DNA of 6,665 nt. Source: UBA1413 sp964461455. GTDB taxonomy: Bacteria; Bacteroidota; Bacteroidia; Bacteroidales; Prolixibacteraceae. Each line of letters begins with the position of its first letter. Position 1 is the first letter of the stretch. The stretch is taken from NCBI GenBank assembly GCA_964461455.1, contig CAYWUJ010000087.1, positions 1 through 6,665 on the forward strand. The letters are read 5' to 3'. A model generated the notes under the pieces. That model was not told the origin of the DNA and searched no databases. It was given only the letters and a program-made list of their open reading frames with translations. Shown piece after piece: positions 1 to 6,513 of this stretch. The translations under genes and the position numbers were made by a program.

Positions 1-47
1 TGCTTGTTTTTCCTTTTCCTGTTTGATGGCTGAAATGTCCTTTTCAT
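1..47 (-). CDS. rpmH: 50S ribosomal protein L34, N-terminal fragment cut by the window edge
   Basis: Read on the minus strand from the ATG at 45-47, the frame gives MKRTFQPSNRKRKNK and then runs off the left edge after 15 codons and two bases (CA, so the next residue is probably His). This matches the highly conserved start of L34, which usually begins MKRTFQPS followed by a very basic stretch. L34 is a small (about 45-52 residues) rRNA-binding protein of the large ribosomal subunit, so roughly 70% of the gene lies outside the window. No strong Shine-Dalgarno sequence precedes the ATG, which is normal in Bacteroidota. A promoter at 105-134 is well placed to express it with a leader of about 50 nt, so it seems to be transcribed separately from the response regulator gene to its right. 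The identification rests on the conserved N-terminus alone but is distinctive. Confidence 0.88.
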   Translation of the reverse strand, partial: MKRTFQPSNRKRKNK

Positions 48-104
48 TTTCGGTCAATTATCTTTTTGATGTTATAATCTTCAATTTCCGTAAAAATCGG
101 ACTG

Positions 105-134
105 CAAAAGTAGATATTTTTTTTGTTCTTACAA
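105..134 (-). promoter_or_regulatory. Bacteroidota-type promoter for rpmH
   Basis: On the minus strand there is TTG (complement of 132-134), a 19-base spacer, then TACTTTTG (complement of 105-112). This matches the primary sigma factor consensus known from Bacteroides (-33 TTG / -7 TAnnTTTG, spacer about 19-21). Transcription would start near position 98, about 50 nt before the rpmH start codon. It is the best promoter match in the window. Confidence 0.75.
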
Positions 135-189
135 CCCCGGGGAGATCTTTTATGGCGGAAACTTTAAAATGAGCAGGCCGGGGCCCTTT

Positions 190-909
190 CTATCCCTGAT
201 CTGTGGCTTTTATGCTGAATCTGAAGCCTATGCCATGGAGATTGACGATTTTGACGGAGGGGTCAAGGCTGAAGTATTTACGCAGCCGGGAAATAAAAAC
301 GTCGAGGCTACGCCCCAGGAAGTAGTCATTAGACCCCCATACGTGGCGGAGAATTTCGTCACGGCTCAGCACCTTGTTGGGGTGGGCGGCAAAGAATTTC
401 ACCAGTTCTGCCTCCTTGAGGGTCAGCCGGCGCTGGTGTTCCCCATGGGTGAGTGTCAGCTCTTCGTCGTTGAAGAGGTAGTTGCCGATGACGGTACCAT
501 TCTGTTCTTCAGGGGGTGGGGCCGGGGTCACCACCATGCTGCGGCGCAGAAAAATCTTGATTTTCAGCAGGAGTTCTTCCATGCTGAAGGGTTTGGTGAT
601 GTAATCATCACCGCCTAGGGTCAGTCCGGCAATCTTGTCTTCGTTCATCGACCGGGCGGTGAGGAAGATGATGGGAACCTGAGTGTTGGTTTTTCTGATT
701 TCCCGGGCCACGGAAAAACCATCCTTCCGGGGGAGCATCACATCGAGGATAATAAGGGAATACACCCGGGAATGGTAAAGATCAAGGGCGGCTTCCCCGT
801 CCTCGGCCACGTCCACATCGTAATGGTGGACCTCCAGGTTGTCCCTGATGATAAAGCGGAGGGCTGAGTCGTCCTCCACCAGGAGAATTTTATATACAGG
901 ATCATTCAT
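190..909 (-). CDS. OmpR-family response regulator, RprY-like
   Basis: This cytoplasmic two-component response regulator (239 aa) is phosphorylated by a partner kinase and then binds DNA. Residues 5-122 form the receiver domain: acidic pair D13/D14, phospho-acceptor D56 (in LILDVMLP-like context), T84, and K106 in the ITKPFSMEEL motif. A Pro-rich linker follows at about 126-138. Residues 140-233 form an OmpR/PhoB winged helix, with the probable recognition helix around 199-213 (GRSLDVFISRLRKYF) and the wing motif VNLHGIGFRF at 222-231. All catalytic residues are present and the length is normal. The receiver and C-terminal motifs resemble Bacteroides RprY, which is linked to stress responses, so I infer that subfamily without assigning the symbol. 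Its ATG lies inside the end of the kinase gene (ATGAATGA, 8-bp overlap), implying translational coupling. I see no convincing terminator between its stop codon and the rpmH promoter. Confidence 0.93.
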   Translation of the reverse strand: MNDPVYKILLVEDDSALRFIIRDNLEVHHYDVDVAEDGEAALDLYHSRVYSLIILDVMLPRKDGFSVAREIRKTNTQVPIIFLTARSMNEDKIAGLTLGGDDYITKPFSMEELLLKIKIFLRRSMVVTPAPPPEEQNGTVIGNYLFNDEELTLTHGEHQRRLTLKEAELVKFFAAHPNKVLSRDEILRHVWGSNDYFLGRSLDVFISRLRKYFSLDPSVKIVNLHGIGFRFSIKATDQG

Positions 910-2182
910 GAGCCAAGGGTATTGTGATCACAAATATACTTCCTCCTTCCGGGTTTTCCTCCACCCTGATCTTCCATTTGTGTGCCTTAACGATGCGCAG
1001 CACATAATCGAGTCCCAGGCCAAAGCCCTTGACATCATGAATATTTCCTGTGGGAACCCTGTAGAATTTTGTAAATATTTTCTTCCGTGCCTCCCGGGGA
1101 ATTCCAATACCGTTGTCACTGATTCTCAACTGCAGGGATTTTCTTTTCGGCAATATGGAAATGGCGATCACCGGTGTGGTGCGGCAATATTTGACGGCAT
1201 TTTCCAGGATATTCTGTAGGACATTTCCCAGATGAAACGGGTCGGCCCAAATCAGGTCTGAGGGGGCTGAGGAGGCTACGGTGACCCGGGCTTTCTGGCC
1301 CAGGGCCGACTGAAGGAAACGGTTAACGGTTTTTTCGGTGAATTCCCTGAGGGTCACATGCTCGTTAACCAACTGGAGCTTATTTTTTTCGAGGGTGGTC
1401 AGGTTCAGTACTTTCTCCACGTTTTTGGCCAGACGGGTGGTTTGTTCGTTGATGATCTTCACATATTCAAAGAGGCGGGAGGGATTTTCCAGGATTTTCT
1501 CATCGCTGAGCACCTGTGCCGATAAACCTATCGACGAAATGGGAGTTTTGAGTTCATGGGTGAGGTTGTTGATGAAAACCTTCTGTATTTCAGAAAGTTG
1601 CCTCTGCCTCATGATCACCCACAGGGCATATCCGAAAAATGCCAGGACAACAAAAAGCAGACCCGAAATAAAATACCAGCCCTGCAGTTTGGTGTTGATA
1701 TAGGGAGCGGCATTGGGGAAATGGACGCCGAAGTAGTGGGAGTATTTCAGGCTGGCGGGAAACCTGTCAAGCGGGATATGATCACAGGAGTCCCCGTGGG
1801 CACAGACGTAACCGCCGTAAATGAGTTCCCGGCTTTCAGGATCGGCAATGGCATATTCATAGTCCAGTTGAATGCCATGGCGTTTAAACTGTTCGGCCAG
1901 CTGCTGCTGAAGAATCTCGGGGTCGATCACGTCGTTCACGTTGACCAGGTAGATGTTGCTGTCGAGTCTCTCCACCGGCTCGATGTTATCGAACCGCGAA
2001 GTCTGGCCCGTAGCTGCCAGGATCTGCCAGGCGACCTCCCTGAGGGCAACGATGGTGCTCTCTTCCAGCTCCTTTTCAGAAATCTCCCTGGTGTTTTTCA
2101 GAAAGGCGAACTGAACCAGAAAGATTCCCGCCACCGAAAGAATGGCCAGAATAATAAAATATTTCAGTGTATTGCGGTTCAC
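902..2182 (-). CDS. membrane sensor histidine kinase, RprX-like
   Basis: This inner-membrane sensor kinase (426 aa) is the cognate partner of the overlapping response regulator gene. One membrane segment lies at about residues 8-28 and a second at about 169-191. Between them is a periplasmic sensor region of about 140 residues that carries an unusual C-x-H-x3-C-x-H cluster (C127, H129, C133, H135). The HisKA domain follows, with the H-box NNLTHELKTP and phospho-acceptor H209. The ATPase domain has the N-box (N324, N328), the G1 box DNGIG (356-360), the F-box around 369-375 and the G2 box GFGLGL (386-391), so it looks fully active. No HAMP domain is evident between TM2 and HisKA. The start is GTG at 2180-2182, preceded by GGAAGGAG at 4-base spacing. 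An in-frame stop lies a short way upstream with no ATG between, so GTG is the best choice. The signal it senses is unknown. Confidence 0.92.
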   Translation of the reverse strand: MNRNTLKYFIILAILSVAGIFLVQFAFLKNTREISEKELEESTIVALREVAWQILAATGQTSRFDNIEPVERLDSNIYLVNVNDVIDPEILQQQLAEQFKRHGIQLDYEYAIADPESRELIYGGYVCAHGDSCDHIPLDRFPASLKYSHYFGVHFPNAAPYINTKLQGWYFISGLLFVVLAFFGYALWVIMRQRQLSEIQKVFINNLTHELKTPISSIGLSAQVLSDEKILENPSRLFEYVKIINEQTTRLAKNVEKVLNLTTLEKNKLQLVNEHVTLREFTEKTVNRFLQSALGQKARVTVASSAPSDLIWADPFHLGNVLQNILENAVKYCRTTPVIAISILPKRKSLQLRISDNGIGIPREARKKIFTKFYRVPTGNIHDVKGFGLGLDYVLRIVKAHKWKIRVEENPEGGSIFVITIPLAHE

Positions 2183-2236
2183 GGAACTCCTTCCGGATCC
2201 CGGATCAGGAGTCTTTATCTGTCCGGAATCCTTTGT

Positions 2237-2278
2237 TTAACAATTCATTAACAATAACTCACGTTTACTTAACAATTC
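2237..2278 (-). promoter_or_regulatory. phased ATTGTTAA repeats in the divergent intergenic region, candidate operator
   Basis: On the minus strand the octamer ATTGTTAA occurs three times, as the complements of 2269-2276, 2248-2255 and 2237-2244. Successive starts are 21 and 11 bp apart, so all copies face the same side of the helix. Two copies extend to GAATTGTTAA. OmpR/PhoB-type regulators bind direct repeats of about 10-11 bp, so this is a plausible site for the adjacent response regulator. It would serve autoregulation of the kinase-regulator operon (start 2182), control of the DUF1573 gene (start 2344), or both. The repeats are seen directly; the role is inferred. AT-rich background is the main alternative explanation. 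Confidence 0.5.
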
Positions 2279-2294
2279 GGATATAAAGGTGCAT

Positions 2295-2302
2295 TAAATT
2301 TG
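2295..2302 (+). promoter_or_regulatory. -7 promoter element for the DUF1573 gene
   Basis: TAAATTTG matches the Bacteroidota -7 consensus TAnnTTTG and lies 41 bases before the ATG at 2344, giving a leader of about 35 nt. No TTG is found at the usual 19-21-base distance upstream. That position is occupied by the edge of the ATTGTTAA repeat cluster, which would suit a promoter needing an activator. Confidence 0.45.
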
Positions 2303-2343
2303 CTGGAAAATGAAAAGAACGGAAACAAATAAAATTTGATCGT

Positions 2344-3420
2344 ATGAAGAGAGTTACAAAAATTCTGCTGGTCTTGTTAATGACAGGCGTCGCAGGGTGG
2401 GTGAGTGCCCAGCCGAAACTGGTATTTGATAAAACGGAATATAATTTCGGAACTTTTAAGGAGGCTGCGGGGGTACAGACGGCAACCTTTGATTTCACCA
2501 ATAAGGGGACGACCCCTTTGGTGCTGAATGCCGTCAATGCCTCCTGTGGCTGCACCACTCCCGAGTGGACGCGGCAGCCCATAGCTCCCGGAGCCAGGGG
2601 ATTCGTCAAGGTGAGTTATAATCCTGCCGGTCGTCCCGGGGCATTCTCCAAATCGGTATCGGTGCAGAGCAACGCCGAAAATGCCAGTGTAGTGCTGATT
2701 ATCAGCGGTAAGGTTGAGGAGCGCGAGAAGACCCTTGCCGAGCTTTATCCCCGTGAGATCGGACCGCTGCGTGCCAGGATCAACCACATCTCCTTTCCGA
2801 CCATCAAGAACAACGAGGTGAGGACGGAAACCCTGGAGCTGGTGAACGATACTGACAAGCCGGTGGAAGTTGGTTTCCGCCAGGTACCCGGGCACCTGAA
2901 AGCAACTGTGGAACCTCAGACCATTCCCGCCAGGGGAAGGGGAACCATGACCGTGGTATACGATGCCAAGGCCGCCAATACTTATGGTTTTGCCTCACAC
3001 CGGATTTATCTGTCGATCGATGGCAGCAGCGATTATAAGAACTCGGTGGGTATCAGCGCCACCATAGAGGAGGATTTTTCCGCTCTTTCGGCAGCGGAAA
3101 TGGCGGGAGCCCCAGTGGCATCCTTCAATACCCTCTCCTACGATTTCGGAAACATCAAGCAGGGTGAGAAGAAAGAGTATACTTTCGAACTCACTAACAA
3201 TGGAAAACGTGAACTCGCCATTCGTAATATCCGTTCTTCCTGTGGCTGTACGGCGGTCTCCCCGTCGAAAAATGTCGTGGCTCCCGGCGAAACCGTTCCG
3301 GTGAAGGTGGTATTTGATTCCACAGGAAAAAAAGGACGTCAGAGCAAAACCGTCACCGTGATCACCAACGATCCCAAAAATTCAACGGCGACCCTCAGAA
3401 TTTCCACCAACATCCTCTAA
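2344..3420 (+). CDS. exported protein with DUF1573 Ig-like domains
   Basis: This protein of 358 aa is predicted to be exported. Residues 1-22 form a signal peptide (basic MKRVTK start, hydrophobic LLVLLMTGVAGW core, cleavage near VSAQ). Three similar beta-rich segments follow. Residues 24-124 are a DUF1573 domain (YNFGTF start, CGC motif with C68/C70, then IAPG). Residues 140-242 are a related but degenerate segment without cysteines. Residues 257-357 are a second DUF1573 domain (YDFGNI, CGC with C300/C302, then VAPG). The family is common in Bacteroidota, is related to ASH/MSP-like immunoglobulin folds, and has no settled biochemical role. Periplasmic or surface scaffolding is only a guess. 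There is no lipobox and no recognisable type IX sorting domain. The gene is divergent from the kinase operon and lies 42 bp upstream of meaB, so the two may be co-transcribed. A strong ribosome-binding site is absent. Confidence 0.88.
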   Translation: MKRVTKILLVLLMTGVAGWVSAQPKLVFDKTEYNFGTFKEAAGVQTATFDFTNKGTTPLVLNAVNASCGCTTPEWTRQPIAPGARGFVKVSYNPAGRPGAFSKSVSVQSNAENASVVLIISGKVEEREKTLAELYPREIGPLRARINHISFPTIKNNEVRTETLELVNDTDKPVEVGFRQVPGHLKATVEPQTIPARGRGTMTVVYDAKAANTYGFASHRIYLSIDGSSDYKNSVGISATIEEDFSALSAAEMAGAPVASFNTLSYDFGNIKQGEKKEYTFELTNNGKRELAIRNIRSSCGCTAVSPSKNVVAPGETVPVKVVFDSTGKKGRQSKTVTVITNDPKNSTATLRISTNIL

Positions 3421-3462
3421 GGAAGAGTAGGATGATTTTCTTTTGCCGGGAAACATAGGGTT

Positions 3463-4569
3463 ATGAAAAGCGACAGTCATCATATTGAGAATCATCCTGA
3501 TTTCAAGGGATTAAAGGTGAATGAGGGGGTAGAGCAACCGCCCGTTGTCAATGAAGATTCAGTAAGGCGTTTTTTGCAGAAGCGCCGGAAGTCGATTTCT
3601 GTGGAAGAGTATGTCGGGGGCATTCTGGAGGGCAACATTCCTTTGTTAAGCCAGGCGGTCACCATGGTGGAGAGCAGCCGTCCCGACCACCAGTCCATGG
3701 CCCGGGAGATTATCGGGCAATGCCTTCCCCACAGTGGGCAGTCGTTACGGGTTGGGATCACCGGAGTTCCCGGAGCGGGCAAGAGCACCTTTATTGAAGC
3801 CCTGGGGAGGCTGATCACCAGGGAAGGGCACAAACTGGCAGTTCTGGCCATTGACCCCAGCAGTGAAAGGTCGCGGGGGAGTATCCTGGGGGACAAAACC
3901 CGCATGGAAGAGCTTGCGGGCGATCCCCGTGCCTATATCCGTCCCAGTCCTTCGGCGGGCAGTCTGGGCGGTGTGGCCCGTAAAACCCGGGAAATCGTGA
4001 TCCTTTGCGAGGCCGCCGGTTTTGACACCATCTTCATCGAAACCGTAGGGGTGGGACAGAGTGAAACCGCCGTCCACTCCATGACCGATATCTTCCTTCT
4101 GCTGATGATTGCCGGTGCCGGGGACGAACTGCAGGGGATTAAAAGGGGAATCATGGAGATGGCTGACCTGGTGGCCATCAACAAGGCCGATGGTCACAAC
4201 GTGGACAAAGCCAACCTGGCCCGCATACAGTACAAAAACGCACTTCACCTCTTCCCCCCGAAGGAGTCGGGATGGGAACCCCCGGTGATGACCTGTTCGG
4301 CTTTGGAAAAAAACGGAGTCCCCGAGATCTGGCAAACTATCCTTGAATACCGGAAAATCACCGAATCCAACGGGTGGTTCCTCAAAAACCGGAATCATCA
4401 GTCGGTTTGGTGGATGTTTGAGACCATCAACGAACGGCTCAGACAGGATTTTTACCAGTACCCGGGAATGAAACAAATGATCAGTGAAATGGAGGGAAAG
4501 GTGATGAAGTCAGAGATATCCTCGTTTGAGGCGGCCAGCCAGCTCCTGAAAAGGGTTAATAAGGAGTAA
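3463..4569 (+). CDS. meaB: methylmalonyl-CoA mutase-associated GTPase MeaB
   Basis: MeaB is a cytoplasmic SIMIBI/G3E-type GTPase (also annotated ArgK or LAO/AO transport ATPase). It escorts adenosylcobalamin-dependent methylmalonyl-CoA mutase, gating cofactor loading and protecting the enzyme from inactivation. The G motifs are intact in 368 aa: P-loop GVPGAGKST (101-109), DPSSERSRGSILGDKTRM (131-148, Mg/switch region), the IETVGVGQSE segment (192-201), NKAD guanine specificity (240-243) and a SAL motif (279-281). A helical C-terminal part, which in the family mediates dimerisation, follows from about 285. It is somewhat longer than the usual 310-340 residues because of a polar N-terminal extension of about 35-40 residues. 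ATG at 3463 is the first in-frame ATG; GTG at codon 19 is a weaker alternative. The mutase genes are not in the window. The upstream neighbour is the DUF1573 gene, 42 bp away. Confidence 0.93.
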   Translation: MKSDSHHIENHPDFKGLKVNEGVEQPPVVNEDSVRRFLQKRRKSISVEEYVGGILEGNIPLLSQAVTMVESSRPDHQSMAREIIGQCLPHSGQSLRVGITGVPGAGKSTFIEALGRLITREGHKLAVLAIDPSSERSRGSILGDKTRMEELAGDPRAYIRPSPSAGSLGGVARKTREIVILCEAAGFDTIFIETVGVGQSETAVHSMTDIFLLLMIAGAGDELQGIKRGIMEMADLVAINKADGHNVDKANLARIQYKNALHLFPPKESGWEPPVMTCSALEKNGVPEIWQTILEYRKITESNGWFLKNRNHQSVWWMFETINERLRQDFYQYPGMKQMISEMEGKVMKSEISSFEAASQLLKRVNKE

Positions 4570-4582
4570 ACTGTCTGATATT

Positions 4583-4615
4583 CAATATTAAATCAATGTT
4601 AAATAATTGTTAAGT
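4583..4615 (+). repeat. three tandem imperfect 11-bp repeats upstream of the GEVED protein gene
   Basis: The units are CAATATTAAAT (4583-4593), CAATGTTAAAT (4594-4604) and AATTGTTAAGT (4605-4615). Units 1 and 2 agree at 10 of 11 bases, and units 2 and 3 at 8 of 11. The third unit plus one base (AATTGTTAAGTA) recurs exactly on the minus strand at 2266-2277 in the divergent spacer beside the two-component genes. The array ends at the -33 element of the promoter-like site for the downstream gene, a typical activator position. Binding by the local OmpR-type regulator is my inference. Confidence 0.55.
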
Positions 4616-4636
4616 ACTTAAGTTCAATTAGCTTTA
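4607..4636 (+). promoter_or_regulatory. promoter-like site for the GEVED protein gene
   Basis: TTG at 4607-4609 is followed after exactly 19 bases by TAGCTTTA (4629-4636), one mismatch from the Bacteroidota -7 consensus TAnnTTTG. Transcription would begin near 4643. That is only about 5 nt before the ATG at 4648 but about 35 nt before the ATG at 4678, which favours the second start codon. The spacer contains the perfect palindrome TTAAGTACTTAA (4610-4621). Confidence 0.5.
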
Positions 4637-4677
4637 ACATAGTATAAATGATCAGTTTTGCGGCATCAAGAAACCGC

Positions 4678-6513
4678 ATGGATCACGTCAAATCACTTGT
4701 TTTAACAACCCTCCTGGGATGGGCTATTTATGTGCCTGCCCAAAGTGTGGGTGGCAATTATAATCCTTATGTCTCGCAGGGGGTCATCGCGCCTGCACCT
4801 TTGCCTCCGGTGGAATTCGGGGGTGAAGGGTTCATTTCCTTTAAGATAGGGAACAGTGGCAGTGATGCGATGGAGTGGGTGGCAGGCCAGCCTGAGAATG
4901 AGTTGCGTCTGGTGATCACCCTGGCAGGAGGGGTTCCTGATGTGGGGGAGTTGACGGCTGAAACAGCGCTGTTGGCCATCGGAGGTGGTTACAGTAAGAT
5001 GTTTGAGTGGAGTTATGACCTGTCGGCCAATGCTTTTACCGGGAGGCAAAAGAGCTCACTCCCGCCCATGGGTGTTGATTTCATCACCGTTGCCTACAAG
5101 GTGACACGGAATACTTCTACTCCCTTAAACGGGTTTTTGGTTCAGCTTTTTCCTCCCTCCTATACCCTTGTCAGCAATACCACCAACGACGACAAGGTCA
5201 GTTCCTATACCTGGACTGAATACCGGGACTATGGGGATGCCCCTGAAAGTTACGGAGTGGCCTACCACCGGATTCAGGAAAACCCTGACTTCAGGGTTTA
5301 TCTGGGCAAAATCGTGGATGGAGAAAGCGCTTCGCTCTCCACAACGGCTGCCAATGGCGATGATGAAGACGGGGAAGACGACGAAGATGGGGTGACCCTT
5401 CCCTTTCTGGTCAGGGGAACAAGTGTGACGATACCCGTAACAGCTTACGGACAGGGATACCTGAACGCCTGGATAGACTGGAACGGGGATGGTGATTTTC
5501 TGGATGTGGGAGAAAGGGTGGTTGCCGACCGGCTGATCAATACACCGGTGACCCAAATTGAAGTTCCGGTACCCATGGGGGCGCCGGCCGACATGAACAG
5601 CTATGCCCGGTTCAGATTCGGGCCCAAAGGTAGTGCGCCTTCCGGAGGGGCGACCATCGGGGAGGTGGAGGATTACCAGGTCCACATACTCCATATCACT
5701 CCTTCGATCTCCGGAAATGTATTCCACGACACCGACATGATGGAAGATAATCTGGTCGATGGCGCCGGTACCAATGCCCTGGGGAGACTCTATGTCAACC
5801 TCCTCGATACGGCTGACCGGGTAGTGGCCGCCACGCAGGTCAGTGAAGACGGGACTTATAGTTTTACTGACCTTGCCGATGGTGATTACTGTCTGCAACT
5901 TACCATATATGAGGGAATCCCCGGAGAACCCAAGCCTGAAACAAGCCTTGTCAAAGATGGGCTCTATGTCGCCGAGAACCTGGGCAGCGAGCCGGGTTGC
6001 GACGGGAGTCCCGACGGATTGTTGTTTGTGACCGTAAAACCCCTTGTCAACCTCGTTGATGCCAACTTCGGCATTGTCAAACTGCCTGACGTCACCATCA
6101 GCCTCACCGCATCTCCCAATGTCATGGGGGGGATCACCCTCTTCGATGTGGTGGTCAGGATTGCCGAAATCAACCAGGTAAACACCCGTGGCCCCATCGT
6201 CGTCATCATCCCCAGGGATAACCGGTGGTCGGTCAGTGGTGGTTTTGATGCCGGACTGACACAGCTGGAAAATACTGTGCTGCAAAACAGCATCTGGGAA
6301 TTTGATGCTTCCGATTCCAATTATTACGTCTTCACTACCGTTGCGGAAATTCCCGCCAGCGGACAGTCGGCCCTGGGATTCAGGGCCCTCTTTGACCCGG
6401 GGAATTCACGTGGTATCTATACCATAACCGCCCAGCTGCTTTCGGGAAGCGGGGGTGAATACCTTTACCTTAACAATTCAGACTCCGAAAAACTCGATTA
6501 CTTCAGTAATTAA
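4678..6513 (+). CDS. large secreted GEVED-domain protein with SdrD-B/CNA-B-like module
   Basis: This is a predicted exported, probably surface-associated or extracellular protein (611 aa from this start). I prefer ATG 4678 to ATG 4648 because it begins directly with a good signal peptide (MDHVKSLVLTTLLGWAIYVP, cleavage near AQS) and fits the promoter; the upstream start adds ten residues. Residues 50-182 are an unassigned beta-rich domain. Next comes DYGDAPESYG (184-193), the acidic run GDDEDGEDDEDG (227-238), DWNGDGDFLD (267-276, likely Ca-binding) and GEVEDYQV (328-335), the hallmark of the GEVED domain. Residues 342-465 look like an SdrD-B/CNA-B prealbumin-type module (SISGNVFHDTD, DGTYSFTDLADGDYCLQL) with C405 and C441. 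Residues 470-611 form a final beta-rich domain. Adhesion or matrix binding is typical for such architectures but unproven here. The C-terminus shows no clear type IX sorting domain, sortase motif or anchor helix. Confidence 0.85.
   Translation: MDHVKSLVLTTLLGWAIYVPAQSVGGNYNPYVSQGVIAPAPLPPVEFGGEGFISFKIGNSGSDAMEWVAGQPENELRLVITLAGGVPDVGELTAETALLAIGGGYSKMFEWSYDLSANAFTGRQKSSLPPMGVDFITVAYKVTRNTSTPLNGFLVQLFPPSYTLVSNTTNDDKVSSYTWTEYRDYGDAPESYGVAYHRIQENPDFRVYLGKIVDGESASLSTTAANGDDEDGEDDEDGVTLPFLVRGTSVTIPVTAYGQGYLNAWIDWNGDGDFLDVGERVVADRLINTPVTQIEVPVPMGAPADMNSYARFRFGPKGSAPSGGATIGEVEDYQVHILHITPSISGNVFHDTDMMEDNLVDGAGTNALGRLYVNLLDTADRVVAATQVSEDGTYSFTDLADGDYCLQLTIYEGIPGEPKPETSLVKDGLYVAENLGSEPGCDGSPDGLLFVTVKPLVNLVDANFGIVKLPDVTISLTASPNVMGGITLFDVVVRIAEINQVNTRGPIVVIIPRDNRWSVSGGFDAGLTQLENTVLQNSIWEFDASDSNYYVFTTVAEIPASGQSALGFRALFDPGNSRGIYTITAQLLSGSGGEYLYLNNSDSEKLDYFSN

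Noticed and set aside
135..189. Possible terminator for the response regulator operon, using CCCCGGGG (135-142) and the GC-rich stretch 176-186
   Set aside because: The possible stems have loops too small or arms too far apart, and no T-run follows in the minus-strand direction, so no terminator is called.
1556..2251. Plus-strand frame of 231 codons opposite the sensor kinase
   Set aside because: The minus-strand frame has all kinase motifs in order. The plus-strand product shows no signal, motif or start context.
3438..3445. TTCTTTTG resembling a -7 box upstream of meaB
   Set aside because: It has a mismatch at the important second base and no TTG at the right distance upstream. The 42-bp gap fits co-transcription with the DUF1573 gene better.
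3432..3458. Eight-codon ATG-initiated frame between the DUF1573 gene and meaB
   Set aside because: Too short, with no conserved content or supporting ribosome-binding site; likely chance.
3745..4476. Minus-strand frame of 243 codons opposite meaB
   Set aside because: MeaB motifs are intact on the plus strand and nothing recognisable appears in the antisense product.
5125..6285. Long open antisense frame (386 codons) opposite the GEVED protein gene
   Set aside because: Its translation has no recognisable domain and low-complexity mixed composition. The plus-strand frame carries clear family motifs throughout, so this is a by-product of codon bias.
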